This document shows positions 44,637 through 53,886 of a stretch of DNA of 64,000 bases, piece by piece. Source of the stretch: Oceanitalea sp047302425 (GTDB lineage Bacteria; Actinomycetota; Actinomycetes; Actinomycetales; Actinomycetaceae). Positions within the stretch are counted from its first letter, which is position 1. The number at the start of each line of letters is the position of its first letter. The position numbers and the translations under genes are program-made. The notes below the pieces were generated by a model that made no database searches, was not told the origin of the DNA, and was given only the letters and a program-made list of their open reading frames with translations. The DNA lies in assembly GCF_047302425.1 (NCBI RefSeq), contig NZ_CP154855.1, forward strand, positions 1,178,001-1,242,000, read 5' to 3'.

Positions 44637-46006
44637 CGGTCGGTCTCCTCGTCCTCGGGCTGGTCGGCGAGCGTGACGCGCACGAGCGCGGGCACGTGCC
44701 GCTCGACGTCGAGGACCTCGACGTGCAGCTGCTTGTCGGGCGGTGGCTCGGGCAGCGCGAGGTACGCCGGGTCGGGCGGCAGGTCGACGGTCACGGTCTG
44801 GCCCACCTCGGGCAGCGAGCCGTGGACCTCGATGACGAGGCCCGCGACGGTCTCGTAGTCCCCGCGGGGCAGGTCGTGCTCGATCGCCCGCTCGACCTCG
44901 TCGATGTGGACGTCCCCGGCCATGGTCCAGCTGCCGTCGTCGTGCGGGGCGAGCGCGGGCCGCTCGGGCTCGTCGTGCTCGTCGGTGATCTCCCCGACGA
45001 CCTCCTCGGCCAGGTCCTCGAGGGTGAGGACGCCGGTGAAGCTGCCGTACTCGTCGACGACGCACGCCATCTCGTTGCGGCTGGCCGACAGCTCGCGCAG
45101 CGCGTCGGGCAGGGCCATCGCCGTGGGCAGGACGAGGGCGGGACGCTGCAGCTCGGCGGCCGTCGCGTCGTCGGGAACGGTGCCGGTGAGCAGGTCGACG
45201 AGGTGGACCACGCCGACGACGTCGTCCTCCTCGTCCAGCACCGGGTAGCGGGAGTGGCCGGTCGCCATGAGCGCCCGGATCTCCCCGACGGTCTGGTCGG
45301 CGCGGACGGCACCGACGCGGGCGCGGGGGATCATCGCGTGCTCGACGTCCTGGCGGGGGAAGTCGAGGATGCGGTCGAGGAGCACCGACAGGTCGGCCGG
45401 GAGGTCACCGCTGGCGCGGGAGTCGGCGACGATGTGCTCGAGGTCGCGGGCCGTGGCGGAGTGCTCGACGTCGTGGACGGGCTCGATCCGCAGGACACGC
45501 AGCAGCGCGTTGGAGGCGGCGTCGAAGACCTTGATGAGCCAGCCGAAGGCGGCGAGGTAGATGTTCGTCGAGCGGGCCAGCCACAGCGCGACCGGCTCCG
45601 GCTTGGCGATGGCGAGGTTCTTGGGGAAGAGCTCGCCGAAGAGCATCTGGACGAGCGTCGACAGGACGAGGGCGAGGACGGTGCCGACGGCGATGCCCAC
45701 GCCCGTGGGGACGCCAACACCGCCGAGCGCGTCGCCCAGCGCCTGGCCGACGAGGGGCTCGGCGACGTAGCCGACGAGCAGCCCCGTCACCGTGATGCCG
45801 AGCTGGGCGCCCGAGAGCATGAAGGAGGTGCGGCGGGTGACCTTGAGGGCGCGCTGGGCGCCGTCGTCACCGGACTCGGCGCGGGCGGCGAGCCGGGACC
45901 GGTCGACCGCCATGTAGGCGAACTCCTGGGCCACGAAGTAGCCGGTCACCGCGGTGATGGCGAGGATGACCAGGATCCCCAGCAGGAGGGAGAGCACCCA
46001 GATCAT
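44633..46006 (-). CDS. CNNM/CBS/CorC_HlyC membrane protein, full-length form
   Basis: The 457-residue protein has a CNNM domain (LFGELFPKNLAIAKPEPVALWLAR), two CBS motifs (ILDFPRQDVEHAMIPRARVGAV to about residue 330) and the C-terminal CorC_HlyC domain (ALAPHDDGSWTMAGDVHIDEVERAI-like start). Such proteins are linked to magnesium or cobalt resistance. ATG at 46006 is preferred because AGGGGG sits about nine bases upstream; GTG at 46015 would leave no room for a ribosome site. It is first of the two-gene operon. Confidence 0.9.
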   Translation of the reverse strand: MIWVLSLLLGILVILAITAVTGYFVAQEFAYMAVDRSRLAARAESGDDGAQRALKVTRRTSFMLSGAQLGITVTGLLVGYVAEPLVGQALGDALGGVGVPTGVGIAVGTVLALVLSTLVQMLFGELFPKNLAIAKPEPVALWLARSTNIYLAAFGWLIKVFDAASNALLRVLRIEPVHDVEHSATARDLEHIVADSRASGDLPADLSVLLDRILDFPRQDVEHAMIPRARVGAVRADQTVGEIRALMATGHSRYPVLDEEDDVVGVVHLVDLLTGTVPDDATAAELQRPALVLPTAMALPDALRELSASRNEMACVVDEYGSFTGVLTLEDLAEEVVGEITDEHDEPERPALAPHDDGSWTMAGDVHIDEVERAIEHDLPRGDYETVAGLVIEVHGSLPEVGQTVTVDLPPDPAYLALPEPPPDKQLHVEVLDVERHVPALVRVTLADQPEDEETDR

Positions 46007-46177
46007 CTGATGCACCCCCTGGCGGCGGTGCGGATGGTCTGGGTGCTGGGACTACAGGGTTCGTCCATGGTCCTTCGAGGGCCGGGGGCAGGGTAGGCGC
46101 CATGCTAGGGCAGGGCGCCACGGGAGGCTCAACGCGCGCGGGCCTCCCGAAGTTCCCGGGCGCTCAGGAGGTCCGCG

Positions 46178-47386
46178 TCACCAGTCGTGGACCGACCCGT
46201 CCAGGCGCCGGGCGACCGGCAGGTACTTCGGGTCGTAGGGGAAGCGCGCGGCGAGCTTCTCGTCGTAGGTGATACCGAGCCCGGGCTCCTCCGAGACGTA
46301 GAGCATGCCGCGTTCGAAGCGTGCCCCGCCCTGGAAGACCTCGAGGGTGTCGGGCGCGAAGGCCATGTACTCCTGGATGCCGAAGTTCGGGATCGCGACG
46401 TCGACGGAGACCGCCGCGGCGAGCGACACGGGCGACAGGTCGGTGGGCCCGTGGGAGCCGCTGCGCACCTGGTAGAGCGCCGCGAGGTCGAAGATGCGGC
46501 GCAGGTGGGTGATGCCGCCGGCGTGGGACACCGAGGTGCGCACGTAGTCGATGAGCTGCTCGGTGATGAGCTGCTGGACGTCCCAGATGCTCGTGAGGAC
46601 CTCGCCGACGGCGATCGGGGTCGTCGTGTGCTGGCGGATGAGCCGGAAGCTCTTCTGGTTCTCCGCCGGGGTGGGGTCCTCCATCCAGAACAGGCGCAGC
46701 TCCTCGACCTCCTTGCCGAAGCGGGCCGCCTCGATCGGGGTGAGGCGGTGGTGGACGTCGTGGAGGAGGTGGAAGTCGAAGCCGAAGCGCTCGCGGACCT
46801 CCCGCAGGTAGCGCGGCGCGAAGGCGAGGTACTGCTCGGTGGACCACGGCTGCTCCTCGGGCAGCGCCGTGCTCGCCGGCTCGTAGATCGCGCCCTTGCG
46901 CACCCCGTAGCTCCCCGCCAGGCCCGGCACCCCGGTCTGCGCGCGGATGGCCTGGTACCCGGCCTCCTGGAAGCGGGCGACGTCGTCCATGAGCTCGGGG
47001 ACGTCCGCGCCGCTCGCGTGGCCGTAGACCATGACGGCGTCGCGCGAGCGGCCGCCGAGCAGCTGGTACACGGGCAGCCCGGCGACCTTGCCCTTGATGT
47101 CCCACAGGGCGACGTCGACGGCGGCGATTGCCGTCATCGTCACCGGGCCGCGGCGCCAGTACGCGCCCCTGTAGAGGTACTGCCAGGTGTCCTCGATGCG
47201 CGCCGGGTCGCGGCCGACGAGCAGGGGAGCGACGTGGTCGCGCAGGTAGGCGGCGACGGCGAGCTCGCGGCCGTTGAGGGTGGCGTCTCCCAGCCCGGTC
47301 ACGCCGTCGGAGGTGGTGATGCGCAGGGTGACGAAGTTGCGCCCGGGGGCGGCGACGAGGACGTCGACCTTCTCGATGGTGCTCAT
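46178..47386 (-). CDS. manD: D-mannonate dehydratase, enolase superfamily
   Basis: The 402-residue protein keeps the ManD active site at nearly canonical positions: metal ligands D210, E236 and E262, acid H212, and R148 and Y160 at the base site; GSHGPTDLSPV (310-320) is also diagnostic. It converts D-mannonate (some homologues D-gluconate) to 2-keto-3-deoxygluconate. Length equals the family norm. ATG at 47386 has GAAAGG seven bases upstream; GTG at 47398 overlaps that site and is rejected. It follows a GntR gene by 34 bases, and KDG kinase and aldolase genes lie divergently nearby. Confidence 0.93.
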   Translation of the reverse strand: MSTIEKVDVLVAAPGRNFVTLRITTSDGVTGLGDATLNGRELAVAAYLRDHVAPLLVGRDPARIEDTWQYLYRGAYWRRGPVTMTAIAAVDVALWDIKGKVAGLPVYQLLGGRSRDAVMVYGHASGADVPELMDDVARFQEAGYQAIRAQTGVPGLAGSYGVRKGAIYEPASTALPEEQPWSTEQYLAFAPRYLREVRERFGFDFHLLHDVHHRLTPIEAARFGKEVEELRLFWMEDPTPAENQKSFRLIRQHTTTPIAVGEVLTSIWDVQQLITEQLIDYVRTSVSHAGGITHLRRIFDLAALYQVRSGSHGPTDLSPVSLAAAVSVDVAIPNFGIQEYMAFAPDTLEVFQGGARFERGMLYVSEEPGLGITYDEKLAARFPYDPKYLPVARRLDGSVHDW

Positions 47387-47420
47387 GGTGCCTTTCACGG
47401 GTGGGGGCCGGCGCCTGGGC

Positions 47421-48131
47421 TCATTCCCAGACGATGACCGAACGACGAACGGGGCGGGCGTCGGGGTTGCCGACGAACAGCTCGGGGTGCTCCGCGTGCA
47501 CCGCTTCGATGTCCTCGAAGATCACGCGGACGTGGGCGCGCAGGAGATCCTCCGCGGCGGCCAGGTCGGGGGCGGTGAGGGCCGCGAAGATCGCGCGGTG
47601 CTCCTCGACGAAGCGCTCGGAGGAGTCCTGCTGCTTGATGCCCAGGCGACGGGCGCGGTCGAGATGGGTCTTGGCGGCGGCGACCGTTGCCCACGAGCTC
47701 TCGTGGCCGGCGAGGGCCATGAGGCCCCGGTGGAAGGCCTCGTCGAGCTCGAAGAAGGCCTCGAGGTCGTCGGCCACGGCGGCCTGCTGCTCGAGGTTGG
47801 CCCGCAGGCCGGCGACGACCTCCTCGTCGAGCGGGCCCTCGATGGAGCGCAGCGAGGCGAGCTCCACCGCCTCGCGCAGGAACTGCGCCTCCCGCACGCG
47901 CCGGTGGTCGACGCGGGAGACGAAGGTGCCCACCTGGGGGACGACCTCGAGGAGCCCCTCCTCGGCGAGGAGCATCATCGCCTCGCGCACCGGGGTGCGG
48001 GACACCCCGAGCGCCGCGCCCGCCTCGTTCTCGGAGATCGCCGAGCCGGGCGGCAGGTCCAGGCGCACGATGCGCTCGCGCAGGTACCCGTACGCCTCAC
48101 GGCGGCTCACTCTCGTGCGCTGTGCCGGCAT
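47421..48131 (-). CDS. GntR/FCD-family regulator of hexuronate genes
   Basis: The 236-residue protein has a winged-helix N terminus (REAYGYLRERIVRLDLPPGSAISENEAGAALGVSRTPVREAM-type, about residues 10-75) and an all-helical FCD ligand domain with metal-binding histidines (LDEAFHRGLMALAGH, EEHRAIFAAL). Such regulators respond to uronates or sugar acids (UxuR, ExuR, DgoR). ATG is set by AGGAAGGA. A perfect palindrome CTTGTATACAAG lies in the divergent promoter region. It is cotranscribed with manD. Confidence 0.92.
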   Translation of the reverse strand: MPAQRTRVSRREAYGYLRERIVRLDLPPGSAISENEAGAALGVSRTPVREAMMLLAEEGLLEVVPQVGTFVSRVDHRRVREAQFLREAVELASLRSIEGPLDEEVVAGLRANLEQQAAVADDLEAFFELDEAFHRGLMALAGHESSWATVAAAKTHLDRARRLGIKQQDSSERFVEEHRAIFAALTAPDLAAAEDLLRAHVRVIFEDIEAVHAEHPELFVGNPDARPVRRSVIVWE

Positions 48132-48186
48132 CGGTGGTCCTTCCTCGCGTCGTCGCGTGGGCGGGACGCTACCCGAGCTCGGACGA

Positions 48187-48198
48187 CTTGTATACAAG
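48187..48198. promoter_or_regulatory. GntR-type operator in divergent promoter
   Basis: CTTGTATACAAG is an exact 12-bp palindrome of the kind bound by FCD GntR proteins. It lies 56 bases from the GntR start and 86 bases before the IclR start, able to control both directions. Confidence 0.65.
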
Positions 48199-48283
48199 CC
48201 TGGCATGGTAGCTGGGCGGTCGCGCTGTGCCCGTGCAGGAGGCGAGCGCCGCTACGGTGGTGGCGGCAGATCGAGGAGGGTGC

Positions 48284-49069
48284 ATGGCGACGACGGGCGG
48301 ATCACCGGTCGAGGCGGTCGACCGCGCGCTGCTCGTCCTCGACGCGCTCGCGCGGGCGGGCGCCCGCGGCGCGAGCCTCGCCGAGCTCGCCGCCGAGCTG
48401 GGGCTCAACAAGTCGACCGTCCACCGCGCGCTCGCGGCGCTGCGCTTCCGCGACTTCGTCACCCAGGACCAGGCCACGGGCGGCTACCTCCTCGGCCCGG
48501 CCGCGATCGGCCTGCACGAGCGCTACTTCGACGACGAGCAGCTGCCCCTGCTCCTCCACCCCGCCCTGGTCGCTCTCTCCGTGGAGGTCGACGAGCTCGT
48601 CCACCTCGGGGTGCTCAACGGCGCCCACGTGCTCTACCTCGACAAGGTCGAGCCGCAGCGCTCGGTGCGGGTGTGGTCCGCCGTCGGGCACCGCCGGCCC
48701 GCGGCGACCACGGCCCTGGGCCGCGCGCTCCTCGCCTCGCGGGGGACCCGCCGGGAGGTGCTCGACGGGTACGTCCAGGCCGCGCAGGCGGTCGACGGCG
48801 TGCCCTCGCCCGTCACGGCCGAGCGCCTGTGGCAGGCCCTGGAGTCCGCGCGGGAGCGCGGCTACGCCGTCGAGCGCGAGGAGAACGAGGCGGGCATCAG
48901 CTGCGTCGCCGTCCCGCTGCTCAGCGGCCAGGTCCCGGTCGCCGCCCTCAGCGTCACCGCGCCGGCGGAGCGGATGACCGACGAGCGCATGGGCTGGCTC
49001 CAGGACCGCATCTACCGGGTGCTGCCGCCCCTCCTGCCCGCCGGGACCTCGCTGCCTCCTCGCGCCTGA
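48284..49069 (+). CDS. IclR-family regulator
   Basis: This 261-residue protein has an N-terminal winged helix (SLAELAAELGLNKSTVHRALAAL) and the IclR effector domain (ATTALGRALLASRG; AGISCVAVPLL). KdgR of enterobacteria, which senses 2-keto-3-deoxygluconate, is of this family. The downstream aldolase and kinase act on exactly that pathway, so a KdgR-like role is likely. GAGGAGG stands just before the ATG, and TACGGT (48253-48258) may be its -10 box. Confidence 0.92.
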   Translation: MATTGGSPVEAVDRALLVLDALARAGARGASLAELAAELGLNKSTVHRALAALRFRDFVTQDQATGGYLLGPAAIGLHERYFDDEQLPLLLHPALVALSVEVDELVHLGVLNGAHVLYLDKVEPQRSVRVWSAVGHRRPAATTALGRALLASRGTRREVLDGYVQAAQAVDGVPSPVTAERLWQALESARERGYAVEREENEAGISCVAVPLLSGQVPVAALSVTAPAERMTDERMGWLQDRIYRVLPPLLPAGTSLPPRA

Positions 49070-49141
49070 GCGCCGTCTGCGCCGGCCGTCGGTCCGGAAG
49101 TCGCGGGAACGCTTGATCGGCGTCCCCGCGCATGGCACCAT

Positions 49142-49169
49142 CGTTTCAGCACGCAGTACGTGCGTTTCA
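49142..49169. promoter_or_regulatory. Direct repeat CGTTTCA upstream of eda (possible IclR/KdgR site)
   Basis: CGTTTCA occurs at 49142-49148 and 49163-49169, exactly 21 bp (two helical turns) apart, within the 120-base gap before the aldolase start. TTTCA is a half-site of known KdgR boxes. Binding by the adjacent IclR protein is inferred. Confidence 0.4.
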
Positions 49170-49189
49170 CCTAGCAGAACGGTTGACCC

Positions 49190-49813
49190 ATGGACGTGTT
49201 CTCCGAACTCACCGCGGCCCGTCTCGTGCCCGTCGTCGTCCTCGACGACGCCGCCCACGCCGACGCCCTCGCCGCCGCCCTCGTCGAGGGAGGGCTGCCC
49301 GTCGCGGAGGTGACCTTCCGGACGGCCGCCGCCCCCGACGCCATCCGCGCGATGGCCGACCGCGGCGACATCCTCGTCGGGGCCGGCACGGTGCTCACCC
49401 CGCAGCAGGTCGACCAGGCGGTCGAGGCTGGCGCCCGCTACGTCGTCTCCCCGGGCCTGAGCCGCGCCGTCGTCGAGCGCTGCCGGGAGCACGGGGTGCT
49501 CCCGCTGCCCGGCGCCGTCACCGCCACCGAGGTCCAGGCCGCCCTCGAGCTGGGGCTGGACACCGTGAAGTTCTTCCCGGCCGGCACCTCGGGCGGCGCC
49601 GCGGCGATCAAGGCGCTGAGCGCGCCCTTCGGCGGCGTGCGCTTCGTGCCCACCGGGGGAGTGGGCGCCAAGAACCTCCACGAGTACCTCGACATCGACG
49701 CCGTCGTCGCCGTCGGCGGCTCGTGGATGGCGCCGCGCGACCTCGTCGCCGCCGGCCAGTTCGACCAGATCACCACGCTGACGGCCGAGGCCGTCGCCCT
49801 CGCCCGCCGCTGA
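49190..49813 (+). CDS. eda: 2-keto-3-deoxy-6-phosphogluconate aldolase
   Basis: The 207-residue class I aldolase has general base E40 (AEVTFRT), GAGTVLT, VSPGLS, LPLPGAVT and the Schiff-base lysine K127 (DTVKFFPAGTSGG). It splits KDPG into pyruvate and glyceraldehyde-3-phosphate. It lies 16 bases before the sugar-kinase gene that would supply KDPG from KDG, so ManD, kinase and aldolase complete mannonate breakdown. The ribosome site is weak. Confidence 0.95.
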   Translation: MDVFSELTAARLVPVVVLDDAAHADALAAALVEGGLPVAEVTFRTAAAPDAIRAMADRGDILVGAGTVLTPQQVDQAVEAGARYVVSPGLSRAVVERCREHGVLPLPGAVTATEVQAALELGLDTVKFFPAGTSGGAAAIKALSAPFGGVRFVPTGGVGAKNLHEYLDIDAVVAVGGSWMAPRDLVAAGQFDQITTLTAEAVALARR

Positions 49814-49829
49814 CCGACCGGAGGACACC

Positions 49830-50930
49830 ATGGCTCTGACCATCCGACCTGCCAACGAGTGCCGCTACGACGCCGTCTCCCTGGGGGAGGTCATGCTCCG
49901 CCTCGACCCCGGTGAGGGGCGCATCCGCACGACGCGGGAGTTCCGCGTCTGGGAGGGCGGCGGGGAGTACAACGTCGCCCGCGGCCTGCGCCGCGCCTTC
50001 GGGCTGCGCACCGCCGTCGTCACCTCGCTCGTCGACAACCACGTCGGCCGCCTCGTCGAGGACTTCATCCTCCAGGGCGGCGTCGACGTCTCCCACATCC
50101 GGTGGGTGCCCTTCGACGGCCTCGGCCGCGCGGCACGCAACGGGCTGAACTTCACCGAGCGCGGCTACGGCGTGCGCGGCGCGGTCGGCGTCTCCGACCG
50201 CGGGCACACCGCCGCCTCCCAGCTGCGTCCGGGCGACATCGACTGGGACCACCTCTTCGGCTCGCTCGGTGCCCGCTGGCTGCACACCGGCGGCATCTTC
50301 GCCGCGCTCAGCGAGACGACCGCCGAGGTCGTCATCGAGGCGGTCACCGCCGCCAAGAAGCACGGCACTGTCGTCTCCTACGACCTCAACTACCGCCCCA
50401 GCCTGTGGAAGGACATCGGCGGGCAGGCCAAGGCGCAGGAGGTCAACAAGGAGATCGCCAAGTACATCGACGTGATGATCGGCAACGAGGAGGACTTCAC
50501 CGCCTCCCTCGGCTTCGAGGTCGAGGGGGTCGACGAGAACCTCGCCGCCCTCGAGGTCGACAGCTTCGCCGCGATGATCGAGCGCGCCGCCGAGGCGTAC
50601 CCGAACTTCCAGGTCATCGGCAACACGATGCGCACCGTCCACAGCGCCTCCGACAACGACTGGGGCGCGCTCGCCTGGTCGCGGGAGACCGGCGTCGTGC
50701 AGGCGACGCACCGCACGGGCGTCGAGATCCTCGACCGCGTCGGCGGCGGCGACTCCTTCGCCTCCGGGCTGGTCTACGGGCTGCTCGAGGGCGTGGACCT
50801 GCAGACCGCCGTCGAGTACGGCGCCGCGCACGGCGCCCTGGCGATGACCACCCCGGGCGACACCTCGATGGTGACCAAGGAGGAGGTCCTCAAGCTGGCC
50901 GGCGGCGGCAGCGCGCGCGTCGACCGCTAG
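49830..50930 (+). CDS. kdgK: PfkB-family sugar kinase, probable 2-keto-3-deoxygluconate kinase
   Basis: This 366-residue ribokinase-fold enzyme has the N-terminal GGGEYNVARGLRRAFGLRTAV signature and the C-terminal DRVGGGDSFASG signature with catalytic D308. The FGEVMLRLDPGEGRIRTT-like opening is typical of KDG kinases. It would phosphorylate KDG from ManD to KDPG for the adjacent aldolase. At 366 residues it is longer than E. coli KdgK (about 310), with an insertion near 200-260. GGAGG precedes the ATG. Confidence 0.88.
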   Translation: MALTIRPANECRYDAVSLGEVMLRLDPGEGRIRTTREFRVWEGGGEYNVARGLRRAFGLRTAVVTSLVDNHVGRLVEDFILQGGVDVSHIRWVPFDGLGRAARNGLNFTERGYGVRGAVGVSDRGHTAASQLRPGDIDWDHLFGSLGARWLHTGGIFAALSETTAEVVIEAVTAAKKHGTVVSYDLNYRPSLWKDIGGQAKAQEVNKEIAKYIDVMIGNEEDFTASLGFEVEGVDENLAALEVDSFAAMIERAAEAYPNFQVIGNTMRTVHSASDNDWGALAWSRETGVVQATHRTGVEILDRVGGGDSFASGLVYGLLEGVDLQTAVEYGAAHGALAMTTPGDTSMVTKEEVLKLAGGGSARVDR

Positions 50931-50938
50931 CAGTCCGG

Positions 50939-50967
50939 GCCGGGTGCGTCGTGGGTGCGCACCCGGC
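50939..50967. terminator. Bidirectional terminator after kdgK
   Basis: GCCGGGTGCG (50939-50948) and CGCACCCGGC (50958-50967) form a 10-bp stem between convergent genes. Confidence 0.7.
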
Positions 50968-51825
50968 TCAGGACAGCACGTCCTTCGTGGTGAAGCGCCC
51001 GTAGGCGAGCGCGCCGAAGACGGCGACGTAGGCCGCCTGGAGCAGCGCGTTGTCGACGAAAGAGTCCCACCGCACCGGCTGGCGGAGCAGGTCGGCGAAG
51101 CCGAGCCAGTGCTCGCTCAGCAGCCACGGGTGCAGCCAGGCCAGCTGGTCGAGTGAGCCGAGGACCTGGACGACGACGGCGAGGACGGCGGTCGCGGCCA
51201 TCGCCCCCACCGGCACGACGGTGAGCGTGGAGATGAAGAGCCCGACGGCGGTCAGCCCGAGCAGCGAGACCGTGACATAGAGGGCGACGAGCAGCGCGCG
51301 GCCCAGCGCCTCCCAGGCGCCGACCGTGTCCCCGGACAGGAGCGTCACCGGCCCCACCGGGAAGAGCAGGGCGCCGACGACGGAGCCCGCGACGACGATG
51401 CTCAGCGTCGCCGCCAGGCAGAAGGCCGCCGCCCCTGCGAGCTTCACGAGGAGCAGCCGCCCGCGCCGCACCGGCGTGAGCAGGAGGTAGCGCAGCGTCC
51501 CGAGGTTCGCCTCGCCCGCGACCGTGTCCCCGGCGACGACCCCCACGGTCAGCGGCAGGAACAGCGGGATCGTCACGACGAGCCCGGTGATCGAGACGAA
51601 CAGCCCGTTCTGCGTGACGCGGTCGAGGAAGGGCGGACCCTCGCCCGGCGCGGGCGGGTCGGAGGCGATCCGGACGACGACGGCGATGAGCACCGGGATC
51701 GCGGCCAGCGCGATGAGCATCGCCCACGTGCGGCGCCGGCCCAGGACGAGGCGCAGCTCGGAGGCGAGCAGCGAGCGGCCGCTGCCGGCGGCCGGCGGCT
51801 CGGTGGGCGGGGCGTCACTGGGCAA
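50968..51825 (-). CDS. ABC-2 type transporter permease
   Basis: The 285-residue protein has six transmembrane segments, typical of ABC-2 exporters (RRTWAMLIALAAIPVLIAVVV near the N terminus; GVVAGDTVAGEANLGTLRYLLLTPV). It forms the membrane part of the exporter encoded with the ATPase upstream. A TTG start at 51825 is used because GGGAGGG lies about nine bases before it, which gives an 11-base overlap with the ATPase gene. Confidence 0.87.
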   Translation of the reverse strand: MPSDAPPTEPPAAGSGRSLLASELRLVLGRRRTWAMLIALAAIPVLIAVVVRIASDPPAPGEGPPFLDRVTQNGLFVSITGLVVTIPLFLPLTVGVVAGDTVAGEANLGTLRYLLLTPVRRGRLLLVKLAGAAAFCLAATLSIVVAGSVVGALLFPVGPVTLLSGDTVGAWEALGRALLVALYVTVSLLGLTAVGLFISTLTVVPVGAMAATAVLAVVVQVLGSLDQLAWLHPWLLSEHWLGFADLLRQPVRWDSFVDNALLQAAYVAVFGALAYGRFTTKDVLS

Positions 51826-52777
51826 CGTCGAAACCCTCCCCGGTCAGCGCGACGAAGCGGTCCTCGAGGGTGTCCTGCTCGACGCCGAAGCCGCGCAGCC
51901 GCACTCCCGCCGCGACGAGCGCGGCGGCGACGGTCTCGGGCAGCGGTGCGCCGTCGTCGGGAAGCGTGGCGACGACGGCGGCGGCACGGTCCTCGCGAGT
52001 GACGGCGTCGTCGTCCGCGACGGCGAGACCGAGCCGGGCGAGCTCGGCACGTGCCGGGCCGGGGTCGGGGGTGAGGACGCGCAGGCGGCTGCGGCCGAGG
52101 CCGCGCAGCTCGGCGAGGCTGCCCTGCGCGACGAGGCGGCCGGTGCGCATGACGGCGGCGTGGGTGCAGATCTGCTCGATCTCGGCGAGGAGGTGGCTGG
52201 AGACGACGACGGTGGCGCCGCCGTCGGCGAGGGAGCGCACGAGGTTGCGCACCTCGCGGGTGCCCTGCGGGTCCAGGCCGTTGGTCGGCTCGTCGAGGAC
52301 GAGGAGCTCGCGCGGGCGCAGGAGTGCGGCGGCGATCCCCAGGCGCTGCTTCATGCCGAGGGAGTACGCGCGCACCCGCTTGCGGCCGGCGTGGCTCAGG
52401 CCCACGCGCTCGAGCGCCTCGGCCACGCGGCGGGAGCGGGTGGCGGGGGAGGCGTGGCGGTCGGCGGCGTCGAGGCGGCGCAGGTTCGCCTCGCCGGAGA
52501 GGAAGGGGTAGGCGGCCGGGCCCTCGACCAGCGCCCCGACCCGCGGCAGCACGCTGCCCAGGTCCCCCGGCATGTCCTCGCCGAGGACCCGGACGCTCCC
52601 GGCGCTCGCGGCCGCCAGGCCGAGGACGATGCGGATGGTCGTCGTCTTGCCTGACCCGTTGGGGCCGAGGAAGCCGAAGACGCTGCCGCGGGGCACCGCG
52701 AGGTCGAGGTCGTCGACGGCGAGCTGGCGCCCGAAACGCTTCGTCAGGCCGTGGGTCTCGACGGCGAGCTCGGTCAC
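51815..52777 (-). CDS. ABC transporter ATP-binding protein (CcmA/drug-export type)
   Basis: The 320-residue ATPase has Walker A GPNGSGKTT, signature YSLGMKQRLGIAAALL and Walker B LVLDEPTNGLDPQGT, followed by a C-terminal extension of about 100 residues seen in ABC-2 exporters. It powers the permease downstream. GTG start overlaps the stop of the LolA-like gene (GTGA). Confidence 0.93.
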   Translation of the reverse strand: MTELAVETHGLTKRFGRQLAVDDLDLAVPRGSVFGFLGPNGSGKTTTIRIVLGLAAASAGSVRVLGEDMPGDLGSVLPRVGALVEGPAAYPFLSGEANLRRLDAADRHASPATRSRRVAEALERVGLSHAGRKRVRAYSLGMKQRLGIAAALLRPRELLVLDEPTNGLDPQGTREVRNLVRSLADGGATVVVSSHLLAEIEQICTHAAVMRTGRLVAQGSLAELRGLGRSRLRVLTPDPGPARAELARLGLAVADDDAVTREDRAAAVVATLPDDGAPLPETVAAALVAAGVRLRGFGVEQDTLEDRFVALTGEGFDVAQ

Positions 52778-53886
52778 CGGCCCGCGAGGTCCTGCAGGTG
52801 GCCGGGGTCGACCGCACCCGCGAGGACCCGGCCGTCGTCGGTGAGGAGGACGGCGATGAGCGCGGTGGACAGCAGCCGGCCGCCGTCGACGGGCTCGGTG
52901 AGCTGGTCGAGCAGCGCGTCGTCCGGCAGCGCGACACCCGGGACGACGACGACCGTGGCCCAGCCCTCGCCGAGCACGTCACCGGCCGGAGCGGTGGGCA
53001 CGGCCGCGTGGTCGGGTGCCGCGCCGTGCTCGGGGAGCTCGAGGGTCTCCTCCTCGACGCTCGCGCCGGCGGGCGCGGAGAAGTCGAAGAGCCCGGGGTC
53101 CGGGGCGGCGAAGTCGATCTCGGTGTACTGCGCCCGGAGGGCCGGCTCGGCCTGGTCCCGGGCAGTGACGGTGACGCCGAGCGGGAAGCCCGTCTCGCCG
53201 TCGACGGCGATGGTGACGCCCGCGACGAGGGTCTCCTCCGCGCGGGGCGTGAGGGTGAGGGTGTAGGCGTCGCGGCCCGCGACGCTCTCGTCCTGCCCGA
53301 CGCTGAGCTCGGTGCTCGGCTCGAGCGCCTCGACGGCTGCCGCGGCGAGCTCCTCCGGGGTGGGCAGCGGGCCGCTGGGCCGGTGCGCAGCCTTGTGCTC
53401 GGCGGGGACGTCCGGCAGGAGGAGGTGGGTGGCCTCGTTCGTCGCGGAGTCGTAGAACCACACGTCGTCCTCGGTGAGGACGACGTTGCGCTCGTCCAGC
53501 CCGTCGATGTGCTGGAAGCGGGCCCCCTGCTCGCCGACGAAGACACGGCCGGTGTTGTCACCGGTGAGCAGCTCGAGGGCGGCCAGGGCCTCCTGGGCCT
53601 CGGCGGTGCCTGCGGCGCCCGGGCCGGCGAGCTCGGGGTCGTCGAGCTCGGGGCCACCGGGGCCGAGGTCGATGTCCGAGGGGACCGGCAGGCCGAGATC
53701 GGCGCTCGTCTCGAAGGTGCCGGAGTAGGCCGCGACGTCCTGCTCGAGGAGCAGGGTGAGGACGTCCTGCGGAGACTTGTCCGGCAGGTCGACCGCGCCC
53801 GCCTGCGAGGTGATCGTCACCGTGCCGGCGACGAGCGCGACGGCGGCGCCGGCCGGGAGCCAGCGTTTCCAGGTGCTGCGGGCCAT
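52774..53886 (-). CDS. LolA-like exported protein, coupled to ABC-2 exporter
   Basis: The 370-residue protein has an N-terminal signal or anchor (about 8-28) and a half-barrel pattern resembling LolA/RseB-like proteins (outer membrane lipoprotein-sorting, DUF2092 group): WFYDSATNEATHLLLP, TLTPRAEETLVAGVTIAVDGETGFPLGVTV-type segment, YTEIDFAAPDPGLFDF. In actinobacteria such proteins appear beside ABC exporters as putative lipid or lipopeptide carriers or sensors. AGGAGAT precedes the ATG. It heads a three-gene operon. Confidence 0.78.
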   Translation of the reverse strand: MARSTWKRWLPAGAAVALVAGTVTITSQAGAVDLPDKSPQDVLTLLLEQDVAAYSGTFETSADLGLPVPSDIDLGPGGPELDDPELAGPGAAGTAEAQEALAALELLTGDNTGRVFVGEQGARFQHIDGLDERNVVLTEDDVWFYDSATNEATHLLLPDVPAEHKAAHRPSGPLPTPEELAAAAVEALEPSTELSVGQDESVAGRDAYTLTLTPRAEETLVAGVTIAVDGETGFPLGVTVTARDQAEPALRAQYTEIDFAAPDPGLFDFSAPAGASVEEETLELPEHGAAPDHAAVPTAPAGDVLGEGWATVVVVPGVALPDDALLDQLTEPVDGGRLLSTALIAVLLTDDGRVLAGAVDPGHLQDLAGR

